From contig BDDD01005195.1 of assembly GCA_001972305.1 (NCBI GenBank), positions 68,755 through 132,754 of the forward strand: a stretch of DNA of 64,000 bases, read 5' to 3'. Both the position numbers and the translations under genes were made by a program. The DNA is from Cephalotus follicularis. Lineage: Eukaryota; Streptophyta; Magnoliopsida; Oxalidales; Cephalotaceae. The notes under the pieces were generated by a model. The model was not told the origin of the DNA and did not search any database. It saw only the letters and a list, made by a program, of their open reading frames with translations. Shown here piece after piece: positions 1 to 10,439 of this stretch (position 1 is its first letter; every line of letters begins with the position of its first letter).

Positions 1-1143
1 CTCCTACCGAGCAATACAAGAGACAACCTCTCTTGAATGGATGAAAGTAAAGGTTTAAGTACAAATTCGTTGCGAATTTGTTTTACAATGAAGCACAATT
101 GATACAAAGCTATAAGTGTATACAAGGCAAGAATGAAGCTTTGTGATGTGTGGGATTTGCTTTGGATTTGATCTCTTTTGATTCTTTGAATGCTTGGTAT
201 TGAGCTTGAGATAACTTGTGACTAATTTAAATTACCTCAAATCTCAGTTGGATAGAGTCACGTGCTGATAACGTATTATAAACTTCTGGAATTAACTAAC
301 AACTGAAATTAACTAACAACTGAAGATTGCACTGTAAAGAATTTCAAAAAGAAAGTAAGAGAGAATAAGAGATTTTCTTATTATGAATTCTTTAACTTCT
401 TCTTAACAATACAATCCTATTTATAGGAGTTTAGGAGTTGGTGGAATAGTGTTTTGTTGTTAGAATAGTAATTCACTATTTATTTGTTAACAATTTTACA
501 ATAATTTGTATAATTTAATAATTTAATAATTATATTAATTATTTGTTTATAAAATATATTTATTTATAAAATTAATTATGTAATTTTATTATAAAAAACG
601 ATTAGCACAGTAAAACTTTTTATCCTTTTTTTTTTCTCTAAAAAATTTCTTATCTCTCACTTTTCTTTTCCAAATCTATCTTATCAAACAGAGAGTTAAA
701 AGATTGTTTGATGGCTTGTACTGATATGAAGTACATGAAACGATGTCGTTTCAAAGTAGTGATGGTACTTCAAAGTAGTTTTTGATGATCTTAAAATGAT
801 AAGCACTCGAGCTTATCATTTTTCTTGTTTAAAGATTGATTCAATCCCATTTTTTAGCTCAATAACATGTTACAAAACAATTCATAAAGTTGTAAATGAA
901 CTTCTATGCTTTTCCTTGGAAACGCATAATCGAAATAAAGCTCAAACCTCATCAAAAGATCTGCATGATTTAATTCTACAGAAGCCTACGAAAACTTCTA
1001 GCCACGTCCATGAGTTGATTTTGAAGGATTAAACAGCAAAATGGGTTCCTAAGAATACTTAATTAGAGTTACCAAGGAAATAATATAGATGCAATTAAAT
1101 GAAGTTTGTATAAACGAGTCATGTATTGCTTTAAATGAAGCTT
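1..1143. other. intergenic stretch left of the first gene
   Basis: AT-rich DNA. Apart from the possible copia LTR at about 275-600 I see no supported gene. A 78-codon open frame at 796-1032 (plus) has no recognisable domain, no splice or family support, and looks like chance. The 3' untranslated region of the minus-strand gene ending at 1144 should lie in the right part of this stretch. Confidence 0.6.
275..600 (-). mobile_element. possible degenerate Ty1/copia LTR
   Basis: Read on the minus strand, a TATA-like stretch (CTATAAATAGG, near 418-430) is followed by a pyrimidine-rich leader and then, near 262-275, by an ACGTTATCAGCACG-like sequence that resembles the LTR/primer-site junction of many plant copia elements. 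I found no coding region, no second LTR and no target duplication, so the far boundary is a guess. It would be an old, broken fragment. It could also be chance similarity in AT-rich DNA. Confidence 0.3.
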
Positions 1144-3937
1144 TTACAGCCTATGAATCCATCGTTCAAGTCGAAGTTGCTTTAGAGGAGGTCCAAGATT
1201 TGGCCTATTCTTCTGGGGGCACCGCCATTTCCCCGTGACTGCCATTACATCAGAATGCTGAAGATTGGTACTTTCTGATAATGGCTCTTCTTTTCTGGCA
1301 GTCTCCTTTTCGCCATCTGATAAAACTGTCCCTTTACTTTTCGAACACTCTGACAACATATTCCTGGAAGAATTTTCATCATTTGCTCTTCTGATCTTGT
1401 TCTTCCTAACGGTTAAAAAACCATTTTCCAATACCTTAGTCCCTTTGTTTTCTTTGCCATTGCTTCCATGTTTCATTGGAGTACCGCTAAGTGGAGTTAA
1501 CTTCACATTACTTCCAGGTGATACATAGTTTACCTTTTCTGTCTGTGTGAAATCCCTTCTGTTAAACAATGGATTTGAGGACCTATTATACTCACTGCCT
1601 GAACTTCTCTTGATATCAGATGACAAGAAATCAGGTTCCTGTGGATATTCTTGCCCCTGAATATACAGAGAATTTTCATCATTCAAGGTTGTTACTTTAA
1701 GATTATCAATTGAACTGATGCTTTCAGTTGCCAGATTTTCACCACCCATGCTTTGCTCAGAAACCTTTTCCAAACACAAAGCATTACGAGCAGGAAGTTT
1801 TTCTTTCCCTTTAACTCCATCGTTGGCCTGTGACAAGAAAACAGGCAGCCAAAAAGTGGAAAAAAAAAATGAAATAATATGCTTTGCCTAAGTGGATCAT
1901 ATAGAGTTTCCTTGAAACAATCTTATTAACTTTGCCAAAGAGGTCAATCCTCTCATTATTGAACTTATATTACCTAACTACTCCGGTGTATTGTAGATAC
2001 ACAGCTAAGAAGTCAAATTTCAGCACTGTTTTACAGCATTGGCAGACCTATCATAATTTTCACTTTTCAACTTTTGATTGTATAAATTCTTAGGAAAAAG
2101 GAACTAAAGGGAAAGAGAGAGTTGTAGAACAAGTACCTTACTTATGGATTGCTGCTGCTCATTGTATCCAAGAGAGCTGTTACATCGTACAAACGCATTA
2201 GAAAGTAACCTCTCACCCACGTCATATCTATATCGAACTGAACTTATTATTCCTAATCTGTCTCCATCCTCGTTATCGCTCTCTTCATTGAAAAATCCAT
2301 CTTTCTCATATTCTGCTTCTTCAGGAATAGAATCTCCGAATTTATCACTTGAACCAAACACAGGAGATTCATATACATAGCTTGAGCACCAGTTTCTGAT
2401 GTCAGCAGGTTCTAACCACGAAATCATGTGAAAAAAAAAGATTTCCATTTATCAATTCTTCCTATTTCATCAGCAGCCATAGCATCATTGATTGTAAAGA
2501 TAAACGAGTATTGAAAAGAAGCAACACTAACCAGAAGGGTGAGAGGAAGAGTGCAAAGAATCCGAAATCTACAAGGGAAAAATATGATGCAAGAAATTAA
2601 ATCCAAAGAAAGTTATGTGATACTTATTTGTCAATTCATTTCCAAAGAAAGGAAGAGGGAACCGAGAGGAGGGGGAAAAACGACCTTCTTTAAAGCCCGA
2701 CTCTCATGCTTTCTATCCCCAGAGAAATTGTTGCATTTTACTAACCCATTTGTGAATGGTTTCTCACCAACACCCACTTGATCACTGTTTGCAGTTTCTA
2801 TAATTGCACCGGAATTTTCGTTCCATTCTTTTTTACTATCTCTAATAACAACCCCATCTTCTTCACTTTCACTTTTAGAAACAATACCTCTAGGGTCACC
2901 ATTTGAACTCATCACAGGAGATTCATAAACGTAGCTTGAAAACCAGTTTCTGATGTCAGGAGGCTCTGACAGAACTAAAAACACATAGTTAACTTTCCAT
3001 CACATACACACAATACAGTTTATATTTATTTACCTACATTTTCTATGCAACCAAACAGTAATTAAGATTTGACTAGCTCCATGTTTGGAAGAACCAAAGA
3101 GAGTATTACTAACCAGAAAGACCAGAGGGTGTGCCTGACAAATCCAAAATCTATGAAAATTAAGAAAACAACAAGCCTGTTAGATACAAAGGAATTAGAG
3201 GTTTAATGCTTTATATAGTTGTATTACTTCAAAAGAATTTTGATGAAAATATCGGGGCTTCTACTTCCAAAAACTTACACAAGTCACAATCGTTACCATC
3301 TTGAATATGAGATTACAAAAAATCTCAAAAACATGGCAAAAATCACAACTTTCACTGTCAATGCATACCAAAAGACTAAAAAAAAGATATTAAGAGGAAA
3401 AAAGGACACCGAATTTAAACTTTGGTTTCTAACCTTATCATTCTCAAAAGAATCATTAAACTTGAGAGACCCATTTGAGTATATGTTCTTCCCAATTTGA
3501 CCCACTTCACAGCTATTTCTAACTCTTCTAAAATCACCCAAATTCTTTTCTTTTTCTCTGTTAGCCTCTTTACTTTCAGTGCCGATACAGTCTCCAAAAT
3601 TATCGCTTGTATCCAAAACGAAAGATTCAAACTTGTAACTCGCAAACCAGTTCGTGATATCAGGAGGCTCTACGAAACCCAAATAAGTATATATAAACAT
3701 ATATTAAAGGTAAACATACAAAAAGTCAGACTTTAACATACTCTCAATAATTTTTGCTAACCTGAAGGAGGCGAAAGCGTAAACTGAGAGGAACCCGGAA
3801 TCTGCAACACCAAAATTTTGCTCGAAATGAGAAATTTGGGAACAAACGGGAAAAAGAAGGGAAACTCTTATTGTATAGTAATATAGAAAATTATTTAAAG
3901 CAGAGATTTGTACCTGAGAATTAAATGTATGTGCCAT
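1144..3937 (-). CDS. eight-exon gene, 537-aa plant protein with three copies of an exon-pair module
   Basis: Unrecognised plant protein. Exons, in order on the minus strand: 3937-3914, 3801-3762, 3669-3434, 3150-3114, 2965-2685, 2568-2532, 2411-2137, 1827-1144. All introns are GT-AG and the phases agree throughout, giving 537 residues from MAHTFNSQ to a stop at 1144-1146. After the tiny first exon come three repeats of a short exon (40, 37, 37 nt, starting in phase 0 and ending in phase 1) plus a long exon (236, 281, 275 nt, phase 1 to 0). Each long exon opens with the motif E-P-[PA]-D-I-[RT]-N-W-[FC]-[AS]-S-Y (EPPDIRNWFSSYVYESP in the second copy). The last exon (residues 311-537) is Ser/Asn/Lys-rich, has TP sites near residues 421 and 426, a KEN box near 435-437, and ends in a conserved-looking WRCPQKNRPNLGPPLKQLRL segment. 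No signal peptide or membrane segment is visible, and the basic, soluble make-up suits a nuclear or cytosolic protein. A cell-cycle role is inference only. The exon model rests on splice-site reading without transcript data. Confidence 0.8.
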
Positions 3938-4011
3938 AAGAGATCTCTCTCTCCCCTTCTCTCTCTGAAATGAAGCTAACGTCTAAAGAAGGGTCTTTTT
4001 TTTGGCTCAAA

Positions 4012-4032
4012 ATTCCCGGGTTTAATTGGCGC
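4012..4032 (-). promoter_or_regulatory. pair of E2F-type sites upstream of the minus-strand gene
   Basis: ATTCCCGG (4012-4019) and ATTGGCGC (4025-4032) both fit the plant E2F consensus WTTSSCSS. They lie 75-95 bp upstream of the start codon at 3937, just above a CT-rich leader (about 3940-3966). E2F/DP factors drive S-phase genes in plants. That the sites work here is inference. Confidence 0.5.
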
Positions 4033-4216
4033 CAACATGTTGTTCCACTTTATTTTATGAGGTAGGGCTATTGCCGATTTCAAGTAATTTAATGAATTAC
4101 GGAGTATACATGTTTTAGATAGTTTATGTAAATGTACGGAGTGATATAAGAAAAAGTGATAAATTATAAAATTAATAATAATATAAAATTAATAATAAAT
4201 TCTTTCTCTTATTTGT

Positions 4217-4397
4217 TTTAATAATTTTATATTTATGTTACCAAGATTTAGGTATTGGGATCGACTAGTACAAGATTCACCATCATGATATTTAAGTAAA
4301 ACTCTAGTTTGATCTGATAAAGAATTGAACTTCGGACATGTGCCCCTATCACACTAGTAACCATTGGGTTACCTAAGCTATCTTTTAATATATTTTA
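4217..4397 (-). mobile_element. tRNA-derived SINE with near-perfect target duplication
   Basis: On the minus strand the body (about 4382 to 4231, roughly 150 bp) opens with a pol III A-box-like sequence (TAACCCAATGGTTACTAG) and has a B-box-like AAGTTCAATTC about 35 bp later. This is the layout of tRNA-derived plant SINEs. The 3' end is the ...CTTGGTAAC side near 4231. The flanks TTTTAATAATTTTA (about 4216-4229) and TTTTAATATATTTTA (4383-4397) look like a diverged target site duplication. I cannot name the SINE family. Confidence 0.6.
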
Positions 4398-4546
4398 GTC
4401 TAATTTTAGTTGTCACGCCCCAAGTCCGAAGAACAAGTCTAAGATGCGAGCCATCCAGTCTAATAACAGTCACTCTTAACTCTACAGCTTACAAACTAGA
4501 TAAGAAAATCAACGATAAATGAGAAAATATCAAAAGCTTTAACATC

Positions 4547-4650
4547 AATACTGAACAAGTGAAGGTCGAAGGTTCAACCCCTTCCTCTAGCGCTTCATTC
4601 AACATTACAATCTATTCTGTTCCAAAAAAAAAAAAAATACTGAACAAGTG
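4547..4650 (+). mobile_element. 5'-truncated SINE with 15-bp target duplication inside LTR A
   Basis: The 15-mer AATACTGAACAAGTG occurs at 4547-4561 and again at 4636-4650. Between them lie 74 bp that begin near a pol III B-box-like sequence (AGGTTCAACCCC) and end in a run of about 13 A. A poly-A tail plus long identical direct repeats is the signature of LINE-driven retroposition, and the B box points to a tRNA-derived SINE cut short at its 5' end. It is younger than LTR A, which it interrupts. Confidence 0.7.
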
Positions 4651-5360
4651 CAAAAAAGACCATTAAAATAACTTAATTCTGACATACATACTAAAACAAT
4701 ACTCAAGTTGTCTAATGAACTCATACAATCCATATACGTATTTCAAATCACATGCAAATTGGGCAACCGAAACTCCATACAGGTCAACGGAAACATAAGG
4801 TAATAAACATATGCATCTCTAATGCATCTCTGTCCGAAGTAGCTACAACAACCACAGATCACCTACCATTGCTCCTAGCTCTTTGACCTAATCACAAATA
4901 CAATACGCCTATCCCGAAGAATGGATCAGCCATATATCCTAACAGAAAGATCTCCATACACGATGAAGTGAACAAGTATAATAATAATATATGCATGTCA
5001 GGTTATATGCATGAATTCCGGCTGTGGTCAGCTAATTATATACGCTCGTCTCATACCGGTGTATATGCAGTAGGACCTAACAAACAATATTAGTCTTACA
5101 TCTATTAGACAATCCAAGGCATATGCGCAAGTACACTCAAACAAACCTCTGGAGCTTAATGACCTCGGTATAGTACAATACAATGGATATAAACCCTTGA
5201 GTAGAGATCTAGACTAGAATCAACCAATACTAAACAATATGCTAATCAAGGTAGATAACTATCTAGTCAGATGGATTAGTTGAACGAGGTTCAACGCGTA
5301 AGATGCTTGAACTAGAAGCTACGAAACAATATACCAATTAAGGCAGGTAACTAACTAGTT

Positions 5361-8300
5361 TGTGACGCCCCGAGCTCGAAGGGCAAGCCTGAGACATCAT
5401 TCTCTGTCTTATTCAATCTTTTAGTCCAATAGTTGAGTACTTGTTAAATTAGTCAATTGCGAAAATATCAAAAACTTTTAAAGAAAGTCATACATATAAT
5501 TCATTTAGTATGCTTAATATAATAATTGTCATGTATACAAGCATACAATTCAATACAACTCAATACAATACTGTTTTGACAGTCTGAATATAAAATAGAA
5601 AACCAAAGTCAACTCTTGGTCCAAATAGCTGCAGCAAATCGACTCACTATCTGCTACTCCCTACTCCTCGAGCTGTACACAATTCCAATACCCTAGCCCC
5701 GAATGATGGTTCCATACGGTCAAGCAGAATATTTCCCATGCACAATGGATTGAACACTTTATATAGTAATAATGCATGTCATGGTATATGCATGAATGTC
5801 AATTATGGTCGACTATTCGCGTACAACCGTCACATACCGGCATATACGAATAGGATCTAAACAATACAATCTTATCCAATCATCTATAAGACAATCCAGT
5901 ACAAATGTACAAACCACTCAAACAACCTATAAAGCTCAATGACCCTCAATACAGTATCAATGAATCTAAAACCATGAAAAGAAGTCCTCCAAAAAGTGTA
6001 GGTTTAGATAAACTAGTCATCCATGGATCAGCCCATGGATAACGCAGACTAGATGATGATCTAACTATCCTGGATCAGCCCAAGGAGTATGCCATTAGAT
6101 CTGACTTAGTTATCCTAGATCTGCCCAAGGAATACGCAACTAAGTCTCTTAGCTGTCTAAAGATTATCCTAATAGACTACTCAGCTATATATTGGAATTA
6201 ACCAGTCAGTAAAAGCCATTTAAGCTAGTGGTTATCTAATTAGAGGGAACAGTTGAATGGAGTTCAATATCTAGCATGCTTGACTAGAAGTCACTAAGGT
6301 CGCTCTAATAGGTTGAAACAATCAATCCATCTGTCAATTAGTTGGTCTGTACAATCAATCAGTCAATTAGTCGCTCGATAAAATCAATCAGTCAATCGGT
6401 CGATTGGTGGAATATCAATTTAGAAATACGGTTTCAGTTCAGTCAAATCGATGTAGAATATAGTTCAGTACTAAGCAAAGATCATTCCATGATTGTTTCA
6501 TATTGAAAACATTTTTAAAACAGTGCACATGGGCCTTGGAAAGGTCCCTGGATGTGTTCAGTGAAAAACGTCTAGTTAAAACCATGGAATAACTCCACTT
6601 GAAGAAAACAGAGGAAATACGTCGATGTATTCCTTTGGACTTTCAAGTCTAGCGCATTCAGAAAGAAATGCATTGATGCCTTTCTTGAAAAGCATCAACA
6701 TCTTTCTATCTTTATGCCCCAATGGTCTGCCAAAGAGCATCAATGCTTTCAGGTAGAAAGAATCAACACTTTCAACAATTGCATCAACGCATTTTTCATC
6801 AACCGACGTTTAAAGGAAAGCGTCGATGCTTTTAGGTCTGGGCTTTGGGAAAGATAAACGAATGGCATCGATGCTTATTGGAAGGCATCGATATACCATT
6901 TCCTAGACAAGCGTCAATGCTCACGAAAAGTGTCGACATCATTATTCTGGGCATGAATAAAACTCACTACTATTTTGATTGCTGTTCACGAATTTTGAAT
7001 ATTTTAAATTTATAACGCAAGTGTACGGTTGTGCAGTAACGGGTCGAATGCTAGGAAACAAGTTAAATTAATTTTAATCTATTCAGCCTAGGCGAAGTAT
7101 ACAAAATTGAGGTTTAATATTAAAATCTACTCCTAAACATGCAAGAATAAAATAATTCTTGAAACAAGAAAGAAAGGCGTTCACGCTTTGTCAAGGCGTC
7201 GACGGGAATAACTGGAAACACAGGAAAGCATCGACGCTTACGGGGTAGGCGTCGACGGTTATAGCACTAAATTGAAAGCAAACAGAAATTAAGGCAAACA
7301 AACGATTAAATATCAAAGCAAGAAATAAAACTAAGTAAAATATGCAAAATAAAGTCGGTTTTAGGGTATAGAAACTCACCATAGATTATATTGAACAACT
7401 CACTTACTTGATTGATCAAACCTTGTTACCCAACTAGGTCTATATGGAGTGCGGCTGTGATGAAAAATCGTATGAGTAGTCATGCTAGGTCTATACGGAG
7501 TGTGGCAGCAGCGACAAATCTTATGAGTAGACTCCAATGATCGCGTTAAAAACCATTCATTCAACAAGTTCTTATTCACCGACAAAGTGTTTGTGGGTTT
7601 TAATCAGACAGACAAAGTGTGTGTGAAGGCAGAAAATTGAAGAACAAATCGAATATTCAAGGGTTTTATTAATGAAGTTGATTCAATACAATCTAATGGC
7701 TTGTTCTAGCCATAAAAACCTTGAAAGTTAGCTAGAAAACATTGTAATAAAGCTTAGAAATCTAAAGAAGAAGAAGAAGGCGGCTACAAAGCTTGTCACT
7801 AGCTTGTATACACTGTTATGGTTGGCCTTATAATGTATTTATACTTACAAAACTGCTAAAAAAACGGAAAGAAAATAACCTAATTACAAAATAGGAAAAA
7901 TCCGAACTTTCCAAATTTGTTGCCTGGCGCCGTAAACGTAGACGCTTATGTCTTGGGCATCGAAGGTTTTTGGCTTTGGCGCGCTAACCGTGAGCACTTT
8001 ACTACGTAGAGAAAACCATTAAGCGTTGATAGTATGATCATAGCGTCGACGCTTTAAAACATTTTTATTGAACCAAAGCGCTGAGACGTGCGTATAACAT
8101 TTGGCGCTTAAGCGCTTAAGCGTCGTCGGTGTCGAGTAAAGCGTCGATGATTTAAACATGAAATCAGACTTGTAAGTGCAACATGTAGCCGAGCAAACCT
8201 TGATGATACCAAAACAAAGCTTGTATGAGGAGTATGCTAGACGGTCAATCTAGAAGACTTGCACAGAAGTACTGAAATGCCGAGTAAACCTTGGAGAGCC

Positions 8301-9485
8301 AAGTTGTCGAGCATGCATTGTGAGCAGAGAAGCAATGTTAGAGCACCAGACCAGACTAACCAAATAGAATTGGCAAGTGATCAGACCAGACTTGCTGAGC
8401 AGAGATGCTAGTCGGATCGGAGCATGGAATGTTGTAGTGATCATTAAGTTCAGAGAATAGCAACCTTTACAAAGCAACACTACCAAGCAATCAGACCAGA
8501 GCACAAAGTCAGAGAAGGCGAGTGATTGGTGCAGAGAAGCCAAGTGTTGACGCTTTTAGCAAACCATCAGCGCTTTAAAGATAGGCGTCGACGCTTATAA
8601 TGAAAACGTCGACGCTTTGTTATGTAATTTGCACAATTTGTACCCATTTCACTGCACTTTGATATTTTAGTCTTTGTACCTGCAAATCCAATAAAAACAA
8701 CCCAAGTAATCTGATCCAAGCATAAAAATATAATAAATAGATCATTTAAAATAACATATTTTTATGCTAAACAATTCCCAAGCCACAATATCCAATTTAA
8801 TTTCAAATTCAGTCCTTCAAATGGTTCAAAACAGTTTAAGGGAGTCCCAAAATACATTGAAATCAGTTTTAATCCATTCAACAGTTCAATTTCTAGGTAA
8901 AATTTCCCCAATATCTACACTAAATTCTATATCAAAAAGTTTCAATTAGTTTAGTCAGTCAATTTCCAGGCTAACAATTGTATAAAGCATATAAACCATG
9001 TATCCATGGCGCATTTGAGGTAGAGAATATCTGCCAATTAGTTTATGCTTGAACTTTGAACAAAATCAATAGAATGGAGAAGAAACTCAAGTTTCAAGCT
9101 TCAATGGTTGTGAATCAACAAGATTCAAACAGTTCCAAGCCAAGAAAAACAATCAAAATCCCTTCCCTTTGATCTGGTAGAAATCGACAATAGTGAGGCG
9201 AGGTTACGAGAAGAATAAGAAGTTTGAGAGAATGAAAAATGAGAAACGGGTGAAGAGATATATATGAGGTAAGGGCAATGATTCAGTGTATCTCGGTGTA
9301 TGGTAAGGTATATGTTACCAAACTAATCCGTAAAACTATCCCATGTTCAGTTAAACAGTAAACAAACATGTAAATATGCATACGGGTAATTAAATATTCA
9401 AATCTAGTAAATTTCAGCATTAGTGCAGTAATACACGTGAATGCTAAAATGCAGTAAATGGACCAAATGGATTTGAGGTCTTACA
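5361..9485 (-). mobile_element. LTR B: solo gypsy LTR inserted into LTR A
   Basis: Starts TGTGACGCCCCGAG at 5361 and ends ...GAGGTCTTACA at 9485. Both halves of LTR A abut it. The flanking 5-mers (TAGTT before, TAGAG after) agree only partly. At 4.1 kb it is about 1.8 kb longer than LTR A, which is explained if roughly 6980-8750 is a further insertion. It holds many copies of an AAGCGTCGACGCTT-like palindrome. No gag or pol was seen. Orientation is taken from likeness to element C. Confidence 0.65.
6980..8750. repeat. probable insertion of unknown class within LTR B
   Basis: This block has no counterpart in LTR A. It begins near a TTTATAACGCAAGTGTACGG-like sequence and ends near a poly-A-rich stretch about 8690-8750. 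It holds no recognisable coding region, only short chance frames. Boundaries are approximate and the class is unknown. It could instead be family-specific sequence lost from LTR A. Confidence 0.35.
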
Positions 9486-10439
9486 TAGAGGGATTAGTCG
9501 AATACAGTTTGGCGCCTGACATACCTGAACTAGTAATTACAAGGTCACTCTAATAGGCACAATAAAAAACTCAAATGTCAAACCAAAGAACACTTTATTC
9601 AATACTAATCGGTGTTGAAAAGAATCCAATATTTCGTGAAGATCGAACCAAAGATGATTCGCGGCTAAAACGATGCTGAAATTCATTTTTGGAACCATAC
9701 ACGGGTCTAAGGAAGTACTTGAAGTAAAACCAATTGAAAACGAGTGAACAAACAATTCCAAAAACAAAACAAAAGATTAAGCATCAACCCTAAGAGGCAA
9801 CGATTGGGTCTAAGCGTCGACGCTTAAGCCACGGAATGGCATGAGGTAGTGACTCTTAGTCTAACTATCAACTTTAGCTGACCATAACGGGTTAAAGCGT
9901 AAACGTCTAGCAATCTAGTAGCTAATTTTTAAAGAAATCGATGCTCAAGAGGTGACGCTTAGTTAAATATCGACCTTAAGCAACGATAGTTGAAAAGACA
10001 GTAGCAAAAATCTAATAAATCAAGCCTTAAGCATGGACACTTATGGGTAAGCATTGCTGCTTAAGAGCCTAGAATCAAGAACACTTTATTCAACATTTTC
10101 CAAAACTTAATCAAATCAAAATCTTTTGCTTCAATTAGTTTAAACGAGTTTTAAACAAGTTCTTAGGATCATTTCAAATCCATTGAAATAACATTTGATC
10201 CATCAAATAAACCATTATTCATTTTAGGTCTAAAATCCCAAATTTTATCCTAATCCAAAAATCAATCAAATAAACTCTTCAAATCAGTCCAAATGTACCA
10301 AAGAATCATGTTATGCAGTTCATTTACCATTTATAAATCCATAACCATGTATCCATGATGTATTTTACGAAGAGATAATCTACCACTTGCTATAAGTTTG
10401 GTTTTGAGCTTCCTCGGTTGAAATTCAATGAAGAGCAAC

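Noticed and set aside
796-1032. 78-codon plus-strand open frame near the left edge
   Set aside because: It has no domain, homology cue or regulatory context, and it lies beside the 3' end of the first gene on the opposite strand.
4562-4600. possible tRNA gene 3' half (T-loop-like GGTTCAACCCC)
   Set aside because: There is no acceptor or anticodon stem upstream. The poly-A tail and flanking 15-bp repeats show a truncated SINE.
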